Assembly: GCF_003047295.1 (NCBI RefSeq)
Contig: NZ_PZYZ01000002.1
Location: forward strand, 806,001-870,000
Length of the DNA stretch: 64,000 nt
Direction of reading: 5' to 3'
From: Nocardioides sediminis
GTDB taxonomy: Bacteria > Actinomycetota > Actinomycetes > Propionibacteriales > Nocardioidaceae
This document shows positions 35,409-46,023 of the stretch, piece by piece. The notes under the pieces were generated by a model. That model made no database searches. It saw only the letters and a list, made by a program, of their open reading frames with translations, and was not told the DNA's origin. The position numbers were made by a program, and so were the translations under genes. Position 1 is the stretch's first letter. Every line of letters begins with the position of its first letter.

Positions 35409-35837
35409 TCAGGAATCCTGGCGGGGGTGCCCGCCGGACTGCCTCGAGCGGATCACCCTCACGATGTCGGTGAGACTCGCAGGGTCGGCGAGCTTCAGCC
35501 TCGACAGCTCGGCTGCGCCGAACCACCGGAGCTGGTCGTGCTCGTCGGGCGCGGCGTTGACCGGCTCGCCCTCCCAGTGCTCGACCACGAATGCGTGCAT
35601 GTCGATACCGGGATCAGTGAACGCCATCGGGATCGGTCGTGGGTCGAGAACGCGGACTCCGATCTCCTCGCGGCACTCCCGGACCACGGCTTGCACCGGA
35701 GATTCGCCCGGCTCGACGTGGCCGCCGACGAGGTCCCAGCAGTCGGGGTACCACCGTCGCTCGGGACTCCTGTGGGCCATCAGCACGCGCCCGTCGCGAA
35801 CCAGGGCCGCGACGGCGATGGCGACAGGAGTAGGCAC
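35409..35837 (-). CDS. NUDIX hydrolase
   Basis: A 142-residue NUDIX hydrolase. The NUDIX box is complete: GGHVEPGESPVQAVVRECRE continuing EIGV. The fold begins right at the start (VAIAVAALVRDGRVLMAHRS). RRWYPDCWDLVGG is like that of MutT-related 8-oxo-dGTPases, but substrate prediction is unsafe. GTG 35837 is seven bases after TAGGGT (35850-35845 on the minus strand), which fixes a start much shorter than the open frame allows. Confidence 0.9.
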   Translation of the reverse strand: MPTPVAIAVAALVRDGRVLMAHRSPERRWYPDCWDLVGGHVEPGESPVQAVVRECREEIGVRVLDPRPIPMAFTDPGIDMHAFVVEHWEGEPVNAAPDEHDQLRWFGAAELSRLKLADPASLTDIVRVIRSRQSGGHPRQDS

Positions 35838-35970
35838 GGGACGCACCCTAGGGAACGTGCGCGGAGGACGTGCTCCGGACATGGCGGTCCGCGCTGAGTC
35901 CACCTCAGCCCGCCCGGACGCGCCTGTGGCCCCGCCGATGGTGCTGGTGGCGGGGTGCGGGGCGTGGTGG

Positions 35971-37395
35971 CTACTGGTCGGGCGGGTGCAGGTCCGGCAT
36001 CCCGGGCTGATCGTCCCCGAGAGCAGGGCCGGATTCGGGCCAGGCGCGTCCGGTGCACCGGCTGCCGGTGTGGTCGCAGCGGTAGGTCCAACCCAGCGGA
36101 CTGGTCCACTCGAACACACCCGGCTCGGTCATCACGTACCGCCAGCGGCCCTTGGTCTTGAGCCGATGGTGCCGCCTGCAGAGCGCGGCGAGGTTGTCCG
36201 TGGACGTGGGTCCGCCGCGGTCGGGGTGGTCGTGGTCGTAGGGGACGATGTGGTCGATGTCGCCGTGGCGGGCGTTGCGGCCGCACCACGGGAAGACGCA
36301 CGTCCCGTCGCGGACGATCACGTACTCCCGCATCCTCGCGGTGGGCATGTAGCCCTTGGTCTCGAGCCGTTCACGGAGGTCGATGACCGGCTTGACGACC
36401 ACCGCGGCGTCGGGGCGGCCGCACCACGCGCGGACCTGCTCCACCGACAGCAGGCGCTGGCCGGCCTGCTCGACTCGCGCACACAACACCTCGCCGGTGC
36501 CGGACCCGTTCCCGAGCGGGCTGGTGATCGCGTCGGCGGACAAGTGGGCGTAGATGACGACCTGCGTCACGGGAGCGGCTGGTTTCGAGGCTCGCTGCGC
36601 GAGCTCCTCGACCGCCGATGGATCGCGGTGATCTTCGTCGGTGTCGAAGCCGATGGTCAGCTGCCGCAGGGCGAGGTCACCCAGCGCCGTGGCCCGACGC
36701 CCGTCGACGGTGTCGGTGGACCCCAGCTTCGCGAGGTGTTCCGCGCCCGATGCGACCGCCTCGCGCAGGGCGAGGGCGCCGGGGATCTCCAGGTCGGCCT
36801 CGAGGTGCATGGTGCCGTCGAAGGAGACCTGCTGGGTGTCGAAGGTGACGTTGCGCTTGTCCGCCGACTTCTCCAGCGCCTTCTCGACCTCTTCGGGCAT
36901 GAACCTGACCCGGGCCTCGTCGACCACCCTGCCCAGGGCGGAGGGGGTGAGGCGGTTGGCGCACCAGAAGGTCTGCTCGTCCACATAGGTGGCGGCCTCG
37001 AGGGTGAGGTCGAGGGTGGTCTGCGCGATCACCCGGGCCCGCCACCCCGCGACGAGTCCGGCCTGGACTGCGCCCCACAGCTGCGGGAGCCGGTAGGCCA
37101 CCTCCACGCACTCGGTCAGGAACCGCCCCGCGCTGTCGCACGTGCGACCGAGCATGGTCGCGAACTCCGGGACGCAGAACTCATCGATCGACGGGGACCC
37201 CTCACCCGCGAAGGTCTTCGGGGAGGTGAAGCACGCCTCCGCGTGCTCCGGGTCGGCCAGGTGCAGGTCGGCCCAGTGCACCCCGAGCCGCATCATCTCC
37301 ACGTCGTTGCGATCGGCGGCCTGCTTGCGTTCGCGCACCGCGCGCAGCAGCTCGGCCGGGGTATCCGGTAGAGCGGGAGCGGTCGGCGTCTTCAT
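35971..37395 (-). CDS. DUF222 / HNH endonuclease domain protein (13E12-repeat family)
   Basis: A 474-residue protein of the DUF222-HNH family that is present in many copies in Nocardioides and mycobacteria. The N-terminal 330 residues are the helical DUF222 region. The HNH nuclease motif is complete near the end: IVRDGTCVFPWCGRNARHGD, IDHIVPYDHDHPD and NLAALCRRHHRLK, giving the zinc cysteines and catalytic histidines. The family looks mobile or recombining, but its biology is unproven. A 33-base palindromic repeat is part of the coding sequence around residues 261-272. Another copy lies upstream of the gene. Repeat-mediated gene conversion is plausible. Confidence 0.9.
   Translation of the reverse strand: MKTPTAPALPDTPAELLRAVRERKQAADRNDVEMMRLGVHWADLHLADPEHAEACFTSPKTFAGEGSPSIDEFCVPEFATMLGRTCDSAGRFLTECVEVAYRLPQLWGAVQAGLVAGWRARVIAQTTLDLTLEAATYVDEQTFWCANRLTPSALGRVVDEARVRFMPEEVEKALEKSADKRNVTFDTQQVSFDGTMHLEADLEIPGALALREAVASGAEHLAKLGSTDTVDGRRATALGDLALRQLTIGFDTDEDHRDPSAVEELAQRASKPAAPVTQVVIYAHLSADAITSPLGNGSGTGEVLCARVEQAGQRLLSVEQVRAWCGRPDAAVVVKPVIDLRERLETKGYMPTARMREYVIVRDGTCVFPWCGRNARHGDIDHIVPYDHDHPDRGGPTSTDNLAALCRRHHRLKTKGRWRYVMTEPGVFEWTSPLGWTYRCDHTGSRCTGRAWPESGPALGDDQPGMPDLHPPDQ
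36581..36613. repeat. Palindromic repeat inside the DUF222/HNH gene
   Basis: A 33-base element starting GGTTTCGAGGCTCGCT and ending CTCCTCGACC, with a CTCG-CTGCG-CGAG hairpin core. It is read in frame as part of SAVEELAQRASKPAA. It resembles the element at 37467-37500. Confidence 0.65.
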
Positions 37396-37466
37396 AGGTC
37401 CTACTCAAGCAGGGCCCACCGACATCGCGCCGGCGCAGAACGGCCCCTGTGGACGGTGGTGTCGGG

Positions 37467-37500
37467 GGTTTCGGGGCTCGCTGACGCTCGTCCCTCGACC
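37467..37500. repeat. Palindromic repeat upstream of the DUF222/HNH gene
   Basis: A 34-base element starting GGTTTCGGGGCTCGCT and ending TCCCTCGACC. It lies 72 bases upstream of the DUF222 start and next to the end of the septum-formation gene. About four fifths of its bases match the copy inside the gene (36581-36613). Confidence 0.65.
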
Positions 37501-37514
37501 TCCCGACCCGCGGA

Positions 37515-38336
37515 TCAGTCCGGCGCCCAGCAGATCCCGTACCGCTGACCGGCGTTCCACTGCGCCCGCGTCGGACGCTCCTCCGACCACGTGAAGTCCA
37601 GCGGGTCGTCCGCCCGGCTGCGGGCCGCGGCGCGGCAGGCGGACTCCATCCGCGAGCCGGCCTGCGCGGCCGTCGGGTACGCCGACCCCGGCAGGTCGAC
37701 GGTCGCGACCGCCCGCCACGAGGGGTCACCGACGCCGCAGGGGACCCGCTCGAACGACGCGGCGCGAGGCGCGGCGGTGCCGCACATCGCGAAGCGGTCC
37801 GACGAGGCCAGCATGCCGCGCGAGGACCGCGGCAGCGCCAGCAGCTCGCCCTCACCCGCGAGGGCGACGACGTCGCAGCGGTACCAGTCCGCGCCCGACG
37901 CGGCCTCCTCCACCGAGGGGGTGAACCACACGGCCTGCACCATGCTCAACCTGACCTCCTCCGCCGTGCCGCCGACATGCCGTCCGAGCCGGGACGTGCA
38001 CCGGCGGGCGACCCGGTCCTGGACGTCGGGAGAGTCGACCGCAAGGAGGTGTCCGTCGCTGACGAGGTCGAGACGGCCGACCTCGAAGGTCTGGGAGGTG
38101 TGCCGCTGGCGGCAGGGGACGTCGGTGCCGACGACGACCGGCGCGATCGCCTCGTCGTACGACAGGCGGTGGCAGCCACTCTTCTCCGGACGCTCCGGCG
38201 ACACCACGGCGGTCGGTGACGGCGAGGAGGCAGGGGGCGGCGAGGAGGGAGAGGACGACGGCGACGGCGAGGACCCGTCGTCCGTGCACCCCGCGAGGAG
38301 CAGCGCGGGGACGAGGACCGCGAGCAGGCGGAGCAT
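37515..38336 (-). CDS. Septum formation family lipoprotein
   Basis: A 273-residue lipoprotein. The signal ends in LLLAGC, then a Ser/Pro-rich linker follows. The rest resembles the actinobacterial septum-formation domain (PF13845), with paired cysteines and the recurring pattern of VPCRQRHTSQTFEVG and VPCGVGDPSW. Each half ends in a tryptophan-containing strand, and GICWAPD closes the protein. The function in septation is a family label, not shown here. ATG 38336 or the adjacent GTG 38339 can be the start. It follows the flavodoxin-like gene by less than ten bases. Confidence 0.75.
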   Translation of the reverse strand: MLRLLAVLVPALLLAGCTDDGSSPSPSSSPSSPPPASSPSPTAVVSPERPEKSGCHRLSYDEAIAPVVVGTDVPCRQRHTSQTFEVGRLDLVSDGHLLAVDSPDVQDRVARRCTSRLGRHVGGTAEEVRLSMVQAVWFTPSVEEAASGADWYRCDVVALAGEGELLALPRSSRGMLASSDRFAMCGTAAPRAASFERVPCGVGDPSWRAVATVDLPGSAYPTAAQAGSRMESACRAAARSRADDPLDFTWSEERPTRAQWNAGQRYGICWAPD

Positions 38337-38346
38337 CACGAGGGCA

Positions 38347-38832
38347 TCACTCGCTCAGCAAGGCGGCGATCGTGCCGCCGAGCTCGTACGCCGCCTCGCG
38401 CTCGCGGTCGCCGACCTCGCCCAGCACCTCGAGGACCGGCGCGGACTGCCGCCAGGGCAGCGCGCCGACGATGGACTCGACGGAGCGGACCGCGCCGGTC
38501 GTGTCGTAGCGGCCGTGCACCCACAGCCCGAAGGGTCGCTTGCCCCCCGAGCCGCCCGACGCCGACCCGTCCTCGGTCAGCGCCCCGCCGGCCTCGAGGA
38601 AGATCGTGTCGAAGAAGTGCTTGAGCGCCCCCGACATGTAGCCGAAGTTGGCCGTCGTGCCGAGCAGGTAGCCGTCCGCGGACAGGACGTCTGCCGCCGT
38701 CGCCGCCAGGGCCTCGCGCTCCACGACCTCCACGCCCGTGACCGCGTCGTCGCGGGCACCCGCGAGCACCGCGTCGGTCAGCCCCCGCACCACCGGGGTG
38801 GGGGAGTGGTGGACGACGAGCAGGCGGGCCAT
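38347..38832 (-). CDS. Flavodoxin-like / NADPH-dependent FMN reductase family protein
   Basis: A 161-residue flavodoxin-fold protein. The phosphate-binding loop is HHSPTPVVRGLTDAVL, and DGYLLGTTANFGYMSGALKH then FFDTIF contact the flavin ring. GKRPFGLWVHGRYDTTGAV is the central strand and loop. Probably a small FMN-dependent oxidoreductase; electron partner unknown. ATG 38832 is six bases after TAGCCT on the minus strand. The divergent methyltransferase starts 62 bp away. Confidence 0.85.
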   Translation of the reverse strand: MARLLVVHHSPTPVVRGLTDAVLAGARDDAVTGVEVVEREALAATAADVLSADGYLLGTTANFGYMSGALKHFFDTIFLEAGGALTEDGSASGGSGGKRPFGLWVHGRYDTTGAVRSVESIVGALPWRQSAPVLEVLGEVGDREREAAYELGGTIAALLSE

Positions 38833-38894
38833 GGGGCGAGGCTAACGCGGCCGTGGGACGACGAGCGGCCCACCGAGGAGTAGCGTCCGCAGTC

Positions 38895-39653
38895 ATGAGC
38901 TTCGAGGTGGCGGCGGAGGCCTACGACAGGTTCATGGGCCGCTACTCGCGCCCCCTCGCCGGGCGCCTGGTCGACTGGCTGGAGGCGTCCGACGGGCACC
39001 GCGCCCTCGACGTCGGGTGCGGCCCCGGGGCCTTCACCGGACACCTCGTCGACCGCCTCGGCGCCGGGCACGTCTCGGCCGTCGACCCGTCGCCCCCGTT
39101 CGTCGAGGCGTGCCGCTCCCGGTTCCCCGGCGTCGACGTCCGGCTGGCCGCCGCCGAGGCGCTGCCCCACGACGACGACTCCTTCGACCTCGCCGGGACC
39201 TGCCTGGTCGTGCACTTCATGCAGGACCCCGTCGCCGGCCTCGCCGAGATGGCGCGCGTGACCCGGCCCGGTGGCCTGGTGGGGGCGACGGTCTGGGACC
39301 TGCGCGGCCGTCGCGAGCCGATGGCGCCGATGTGGACCGCGTTGGAGGGGGTGGACCCCGACCACCCCGGGGAGCGTGACCTGCCAGGTGGGGCCGAGGG
39401 CCAGCTGGTCGAGATCCTGGAGCGGGCCGGCCTCCACGACGTGGAGGGCACGGAGATGGCCGTCACCGTGACGCACCCGAGCTTCGAGGAGTGGTGGGAG
39501 CCCTACCTGCACGGCGTGGGTCCCGTCGGCGAGGCCGTCGCGGCGCTCGACGCCGTCCGCCGCGAGCAGGTGCGGGCCACCTGCCGCGAGCGGCTCGGGG
39601 ACGGCCCCTTCGACCTCACCGCGGTCGCCTTCGCCGCCCGCGGCCGCGCCTGA
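38895..39653 (+). CDS. Class I SAM-dependent methyltransferase
   Basis: A 252-residue methyltransferase of the UbiE/Methyltransf_11 type. Motif I is ALDVGCGPGAFTGHL, motif II follows as AVDPSPPFVEACR, and MARVTRPGGLVGATVWDLRG is the post-core strand. The N-terminal AAEAYDRFMGRYSRPLAG is common in this group. The small-molecule substrate is unknown. ATG 38895 is eight bases after TAGCGT (38881-38886), so a leaderless mRNA is likely. Confidence 0.88.
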   Translation: MSFEVAAEAYDRFMGRYSRPLAGRLVDWLEASDGHRALDVGCGPGAFTGHLVDRLGAGHVSAVDPSPPFVEACRSRFPGVDVRLAAAEALPHDDDSFDLAGTCLVVHFMQDPVAGLAEMARVTRPGGLVGATVWDLRGRREPMAPMWTALEGVDPDHPGERDLPGGAEGQLVEILERAGLHDVEGTEMAVTVTHPSFEEWWEPYLHGVGPVGEAVAALDAVRREQVRATCRERLGDGPFDLTAVAFAARGRA

Positions 39654-39723
39654 GCGTCGTACAGGACCAGGTGCCCGCGTCTCACGGACCGGGGACCGGG
39701 AGGCGGTCCCGGGCCCACGGGTC

Positions 39724-39738
39724 TACGCTGGACGCATC
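39724..39738 (+). promoter_or_regulatory. leuA leader promoter (-10)
   Basis: TACGCT at 39724-39729 lies nine bases before the leader-peptide ATG at 39739. It predicts a transcript starting within three bases of that codon, so that the leader peptide is the first thing translated. Confidence 0.5.
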
Positions 39739-39756
39739 ATGACGCGCAGCCTCCTT

Positions 39757-41577
<1,821 letters not shown>

Positions 41578-41606
41578 CGTCCCCGGGATGCCCTAGGTTG
41601 GCCGCC

Positions 41607-42464
41607 ATGTTGGTCAGCGAGCGGATCGGCCAGTTCTTCCTCGAGCACGCGGGGGGCCGGGACCGCCTCGAGTACACCGAGTACGGCTCGGGCGACGCCT
41701 GGGTGGTGCTCCTGCACGGCCAGCTCATGCCGCGCCGGATGCACCAGCCGCTCGCCCGGGCCCTCGCGGCCGAGGGCCTGCACGTGGTGACCCTCGACCT
41801 GCTCGGGCACGGCCGCTCCGACCGACCGGCCGACCCGACGGCCTACTCGATGACCGCCTTCGCGGAGCAGGTCGTCGCGCTGCTCGACCACCTCGGTGCC
41901 GAGCAGGCGATCATCGGCGGCACGTCGCTGGGGGCCAACGTCTCGCTCGAGGTCGCCGTCCTCGCGCCCGAGCGGGTCCGCGGGCTGCTGCTGGAGATGC
42001 CGGTCCTCGACAACGCGCTCGAGGCCGGGATCATGGCCTTCGCGCCGCTCCTCTTCGCCGCGCGTTTCCTCCCGGTGACCGTCTCGGCCCTGCGGTGCGT
42101 CACCAAGGTCGTTCCGCGCGGGCTGGTGCCGTTCTGGGTCGGGATCGGCCTCGACACCTGCAACCAGCGCGCCGCTCCGATGGCCGCCGCGGTGCACGGG
42201 ATCTTCTTCGGCCGGGTCGCTCCGTCGACCGCCCAGCGACGGACGATCCAGGCACCCGCGCTGGTCGTCGGGCACCCCGCCGACCCGATCCACCCGGCGG
42301 CCGACGCGGCGCTGCTGGCCGAGGAGATGCCCCACGCCCAGTTCGTGCGGGCGCGCAGCATCCTGGAGTGGCGCGCGGCCCCCGAGCGGCTCAACACCCT
42401 GGCGGCGGGCTTCGCGCGGTCGTGCTGGGACACGCCTGCCCGCACCCGGCGTCGTACGACCTGA
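41607..42464 (+). CDS. Alpha/beta hydrolase
   Basis: A 285-residue alpha/beta hydrolase. The oxyanion-region LLHGQLMPRRMHQ, DLLGHGRSDRP, the nucleophile elbow IIGGTSLGANVS (GxSxG) and a late VVGHPADPIHP acid segment are present. The usual catalytic histidine near the C-terminus is not obvious: the expected area reads FVRARSILEWRAAPERL, so activity is uncertain. ATG 41607 is seven bases after TAGGTT (41594-41599). It follows leuA by 29 bases but probably has its own leaderless promoter. Confidence 0.85.
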   Translation: MLVSERIGQFFLEHAGGRDRLEYTEYGSGDAWVVLLHGQLMPRRMHQPLARALAAEGLHVVTLDLLGHGRSDRPADPTAYSMTAFAEQVVALLDHLGAEQAIIGGTSLGANVSLEVAVLAPERVRGLLLEMPVLDNALEAGIMAFAPLLFAARFLPVTVSALRCVTKVVPRGLVPFWVGIGLDTCNQRAAPMAAAVHGIFFGRVAPSTAQRRTIQAPALVVGHPADPIHPAADAALLAEEMPHAQFVRARSILEWRAAPERLNTLAAGFARSCWDTPARTRRRTT

Positions 42465-42468
42465 GGGG

Positions 42469-43128
42469 TCACTCCCAGCGACGCACCCGCTGGTAGCGCG
42501 GGTTCCACCAGAAGCGGTGGACCAGGCGCACCGGGGCAGGCAGCTCGTCGAGCACGACCCGCACCTCCGCCGGCGAGGCGTCCTCGAGCAGGTAGGGGCT
42601 GATCTGGGCGATGTCGCTGAGCCTCAGCTCCTTCATCGACGCCTTGGTCAGCGCCTGCCACTCCTGCGCCGTCACGAGCTCGCTGATCAGCGGGAAGGCG
42701 TCGCGTTCCTCGTGGTCGAGGTGCGAGCGGAGCAGGGTGAGGAGCTCCTCGATGCGCCCCGCCACCTCGTCCCGATCTGCCTCACGGTCGTCGAAGGCAT
42801 GCTCGAGGCGCTCCAGGGCCGGGTCGATGAGCGCGTGCTCGGCCTCCATCGCGTCCAGCACGGCGAGGTCGTCGGGCCGGTCGGCCAGCTTGGCGCGCAT
42901 CACCGGCCAGATGTGGGCGTCCTCGATGGTGTGGTGGTGGTGCAGGCTCGAGCTGAAGCCGTGCCAGCCCACGAGGAGGGCGTCGTGGACCTCCTCCGAC
43001 TCGGTGCCGTAGCGCTCGGCCGTGCGGGCCAGCCGCGCGCCGTCGCGGCGGAAGGCACGGTGCAGGATGCGCATGATCTCGAGGTCGTCCTCGGTCAGCG
43101 GGGTCGATCGCGTGCGGGTGCCGGTCAT
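42469..43128 (-). CDS. Hemerythrin domain-containing protein
   Basis: A 219-residue protein with a hemerythrin-like four-helix bundle. Iron-ligand candidates are seen in ILHRAFRRDG, SSSLHHHHTIEDAHIWPVM, AMEAEHALIDPAL and LLRSHLDHEERDAFPLI, the usual H...HxxxE...H...HxxxD/E series. Roles in this family include oxygen, NO or iron handling. The C-terminal 45 residues (VRLVHRFWWNPRYQRVRRWE) are basic and aromatic. ATG 43128 is preferred to ATG 43158 because AGGAGG lies five bases upstream of it. Convergent with the hydrolase gene, four bases apart. Confidence 0.87.
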   Translation of the reverse strand: MTGTRTRSTPLTEDDLEIMRILHRAFRRDGARLARTAERYGTESEEVHDALLVGWHGFSSSLHHHHTIEDAHIWPVMRAKLADRPDDLAVLDAMEAEHALIDPALERLEHAFDDREADRDEVAGRIEELLTLLRSHLDHEERDAFPLISELVTAQEWQALTKASMKELRLSDIAQISPYLLEDASPAEVRVVLDELPAPVRLVHRFWWNPRYQRVRRWE

Positions 43129-43215
43129 CGGGGCCTCCTGGGTCGGGACGTCTGCCATCAGGCTCGTCCCGGCAGGGCCGTTCCTCAATCCCTCGTGCGG
43201 GGGGATACTCGACCC

Positions 43216-44445
43216 ATGGCCCGGGTCGGTCATCGTGTGCCGGCGGCGATCCGTGACGCGGCGGTCACCTCGCCGGACGGCGTGGTGTTCCGGGAGCGCG
43301 TCCTGGCGGAGATCGCGGGTGTGGCGCCCTTCGACGCGGGTTGCCTGGCCACCGCCGACCCCGCGTCGCTGGTGCCCACGTCCCTGATGACCGTCGGCTA
43401 CGACGCCGGCGTCCTCGCCACGGTCGTGGACATCGAGTACGGACCGGGGGAGGAGCCGGGCCGCTTCGAGTCCATGCGCTCGAGACCCGTGCCGGTGCGC
43501 ACCCTGCGTGAGGCGGCGGGAGGCCGGGTGCGGACGACGCGCTACTACGACGAGGTGCTGGCGCCGTACGGCCTGCGCGACGAGGTCCGGATGATCTTCC
43601 GCGGCAGCGACGGACTGGCGTGGGGTGCCTGCACGCTGGCCCGGGCGGGCGGCCGGGTCTTCGTCGACGCGGAGGTCGCGCAGCTGGGGCGGATCCTGGT
43701 CGCCATCGGGGACGGGCTGCGCACGACGCTGTTCCGCACCGCCGTCGACGTCCTGCCGACGGCCACGGAGGGCCCGGCGGTCGCGGTCGTCGGCGCCGAC
43801 AACGAGCTCGAGTCGATCACGCCGGCAGCACGGGAGTGGTTCGAGCGCCTCGGCTGGGGTCCGGCCGGACGCCCGGTGGCCGCGGCACCCGCCGTGGTCG
43901 CCGCCGCCGCCCTGCGCAGGTCGGGCCAGGCGTCCACCGTGCTGCGCACCCGCACCCGCGACGGGGAGTGGGCGGTGATCCGCGCCGGCTGGCAGGCACG
44001 GGCGGGTGGCAGCGTCGTGATGACCGTCGAGCCCGCCCACCTGCCGGAGGTCGCCTCGCTGGCCGCGGTGGCCCACGGGCTGACCCGTCGGGAGTCCGAG
44101 GTGCTCGCCCACCTGCTCGCCGGGAAGTCCCGGGAGGACATGGCGCAGTCGATGGTGATCAGTCCCTACACGGTCCAGGACCACCTCCGGAGCATCTACG
44201 CCAAGACGGGGACCGGCGGCCGACGCGGACTGGTGGCGCTGCTGGTCGGCACCGAGTACCTGCCGCGCGTCGGCACGCCCGTGGGTCCCGACGGCTGGTT
44301 CGTCCCGTCGACGGGCACGGTCGGCCCGGGAAGTCCCGGCGCGCCGGACGGCCACGACGACGCCGGGTCCACCGGTGGGGGAGAATGGGGACGTGCCCCT
44401 CTACCGCGACGAGGCGGTCGTGCTGCGCACCCACAAGCTGGGTGA
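43216..44445 (+). CDS. LuxR-type helix-turn-helix transcriptional regulator
   Basis: A 409-residue regulator. The N-terminal 260 residues look like a GAF/PAS-type sensor region (DGVVFRERVLAEIAGVAPFD at the start and FVDAEVAQLGRILVAIGDGL in the middle). The LuxR helix-turn-helix is near residues 285-345: LTRRESEVLAHLLAGKSRED, then MAQSMVISPYTVQDHLRSIY. The signal is unknown. ATG 43216 follows GATACT by six bases. The 3' end runs 53 bases into recO, which implies that the recO promoter lies inside this gene. Confidence 0.86.
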   Translation: MARVGHRVPAAIRDAAVTSPDGVVFRERVLAEIAGVAPFDAGCLATADPASLVPTSLMTVGYDAGVLATVVDIEYGPGEEPGRFESMRSRPVPVRTLREAAGGRVRTTRYYDEVLAPYGLRDEVRMIFRGSDGLAWGACTLARAGGRVFVDAEVAQLGRILVAIGDGLRTTLFRTAVDVLPTATEGPAVAVVGADNELESITPAAREWFERLGWGPAGRPVAAAPAVVAAAALRRSGQASTVLRTRTRDGEWAVIRAGWQARAGGSVVMTVEPAHLPEVASLAAVAHGLTRRESEVLAHLLAGKSREDMAQSMVISPYTVQDHLRSIYAKTGTGGRRGLVALLVGTEYLPRVGTPVGPDGWFVPSTGTVGPGSPGAPDGHDDAGSTGGGEWGRAPLPRRGGRAAHPQAG

Positions 44446-45121
44446 GGCGGACCGCATCATCACCCTGCTGACCCGCCACCACGGCCGGGTCCGCGCGGTG
44501 GCGCGCGGCGTGCGGCGTACGACGTCGCGGTGGGGGTCGCGGCTCGAGCCGTTCACCCACGTCGACCTCCAGCTCGCGGAGGGCCGCAACCTCGACACGA
44601 TCACCCAGGCGGTGACGATCGACCCGTTCCACTCCCGGCTCGGCCTCGACTACGACCGCTACACCTCCGGCACGGTGATGCTCGAGACCGCCGAGCGGCT
44701 GGTCACCGAGGAGAAGGAGCCCGCCGTCCAGCAGTTCCTGCTCCTCGTCGGCGGCCTGCGCGCGATGGCGGCAGGTGAGCACGAGGCGGGCCAGGTGCGT
44801 GACTCATACCTGCTGCGCTCGCTGGCGGTGGCCGGCTACGCCCCCTCCTTCGACCACTGCGTCTCGTGCGGCGTCGAGGGCCCGCACCGCTTCTTCAACC
44901 CCTCGGCCGGCGGCGTGCTGTGTCGGCTGTGCAAGCTCCCCGGGTCCGCCACGCCGGCGCCCGAGACGCTCGGGCTCGGCGCTGCCCTGCTGACCGGCGA
45001 CTGGGCCGAGGTGCACGCTGCGGAGCCGCGCCACCTCAAGGAGGCCAGCAGCCTGGTCGCCGCCTACCTCGCCTGGCACGTCGAGCGCGGACTGCGTTCG
45101 ATGGCGTACGTCGAGCGCTGA
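44393..45121 (+). CDS. recO: DNA repair protein RecO
   Basis: A 242-residue RecO, which loads RecA with RecR and anneals single strands. The OB-fold N-terminus is MPLYRDEAVVLRTHKLGEAD then RIITLLTRHHGRVRAVARGV. The C-terminal helical domain carries a zinc-binding CVSCG and CRLC pair. GTG 44393 is supported by GAGAAT six bases upstream (44381-44386) and by the family's usual first residues. The neighbouring uppS is the standard actinobacterial partner. Confidence 0.95.
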   Translation: MPLYRDEAVVLRTHKLGEADRIITLLTRHHGRVRAVARGVRRTTSRWGSRLEPFTHVDLQLAEGRNLDTITQAVTIDPFHSRLGLDYDRYTSGTVMLETAERLVTEEKEPAVQQFLLLVGGLRAMAAGEHEAGQVRDSYLLRSLAVAGYAPSFDHCVSCGVEGPHRFFNPSAGGVLCRLCKLPGSATPAPETLGLGAALLTGDWAEVHAAEPRHLKEASSLVAAYLAWHVERGLRSMAYVER

Positions 45122-45148
45122 CCGCCCGCCCTGACTAGGGTCGTCCGC

Positions 45149-45928
45149 GTGAAGCGAAGCGTCCGACCGCCGACCCCGCACCCCAGCGGCGCCCGGCCCC
45201 CCGCCGTGCCCGCCGAGCTCGTCCCGCGCCACGTGGCCGTCGTCATGGACGGCAACGGCCGGTGGGCCAAGGAACGGGGCCTGCCGCGGACCCGTGGCCA
45301 CGAGCAGGGTGAGCACTCCCTCTTCGACGTCGTCGAGGGCGCGATCGAGATCGGCGTCAAGGCGATCTCGGCCTATGCCTTCTCCACCGAGAACTGGTCG
45401 CGCTCACCCGACGAGGTGCGCTTCCTGATGGGCTTCAACCGCGACGTCATCCGGCGCCGCCGCGACGAGATGCACGAGCTCGGCGTCCGGGTGCGCTGGG
45501 CCGGCCGGGCACCCCGGCTGTGGAAGTCGGTGGTCAAGGAGCTGCGTGTCGCCGAGGAGATGACGCGCGACAACGACGTGCTGACCCTGACCATGTGCGT
45601 CAACTACGGCGGCCGGGCCGAGCTCGTCGACGCCGCGCGGTCGATGGGCCGCGCCGTCGCCGAGGGACGCCTCGACCCCGACAAGATCGACCAGCGCACG
45701 TTCGCCCGGCACCTCTACGTCCCCGAGCTCTCCGACGCCGACATGGTGTGGCGCACGTCGGGGGAGCAGCGGCTCTCCAACTTCATGCTCTGGCAGGCCG
45801 CGTACAGCGAGCTCGTCTTCACCGACGTGCTGTGGCCCGACGTCGACCGTCGCCACCTGTGGCAGGCCGTCGAGCAGTACGCGCGTCGGGACCGGCGCTA
45901 CGGCGGGGCGCTGCCCAACGAGTCCTGA
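45149..45928 (+). CDS. uppS: Isoprenyl transferase (undecaprenyl/decaprenyl diphosphate synthase)
   Basis: A 259-residue cis-prenyltransferase making the polyprenyl phosphate carrier for wall synthesis. The catalytic block VAVVMDGNGRWAKERGLPR, the SAYAFSTENWSRS substrate motif, CVNYGGRAELVDAARS and the conserved WRTSGEQRLSNFMLWQAAYS are all intact. GTG 45149 is seven bases after TAGGGT (45136-45141). Chain length (C50 or C55) cannot be read from the sequence by eye. Confidence 0.96.
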   Translation: MKRSVRPPTPHPSGARPPAVPAELVPRHVAVVMDGNGRWAKERGLPRTRGHEQGEHSLFDVVEGAIEIGVKAISAYAFSTENWSRSPDEVRFLMGFNRDVIRRRRDEMHELGVRVRWAGRAPRLWKSVVKELRVAEEMTRDNDVLTLTMCVNYGGRAELVDAARSMGRAVAEGRLDPDKIDQRTFARHLYVPELSDADMVWRTSGEQRLSNFMLWQAAYSELVFTDVLWPDVDRRHLWQAVEQYARRDRRYGGALPNES

Positions 45929-46023
45929 CCCGGCCGGCCTCACTCCTCCCCGGGGCCGACCGTGGCCGACTCGTGCATACCCGGACCCCGTACGACGCAC
46001 GCGGGGCGAGGGGAGGGCGCGGC

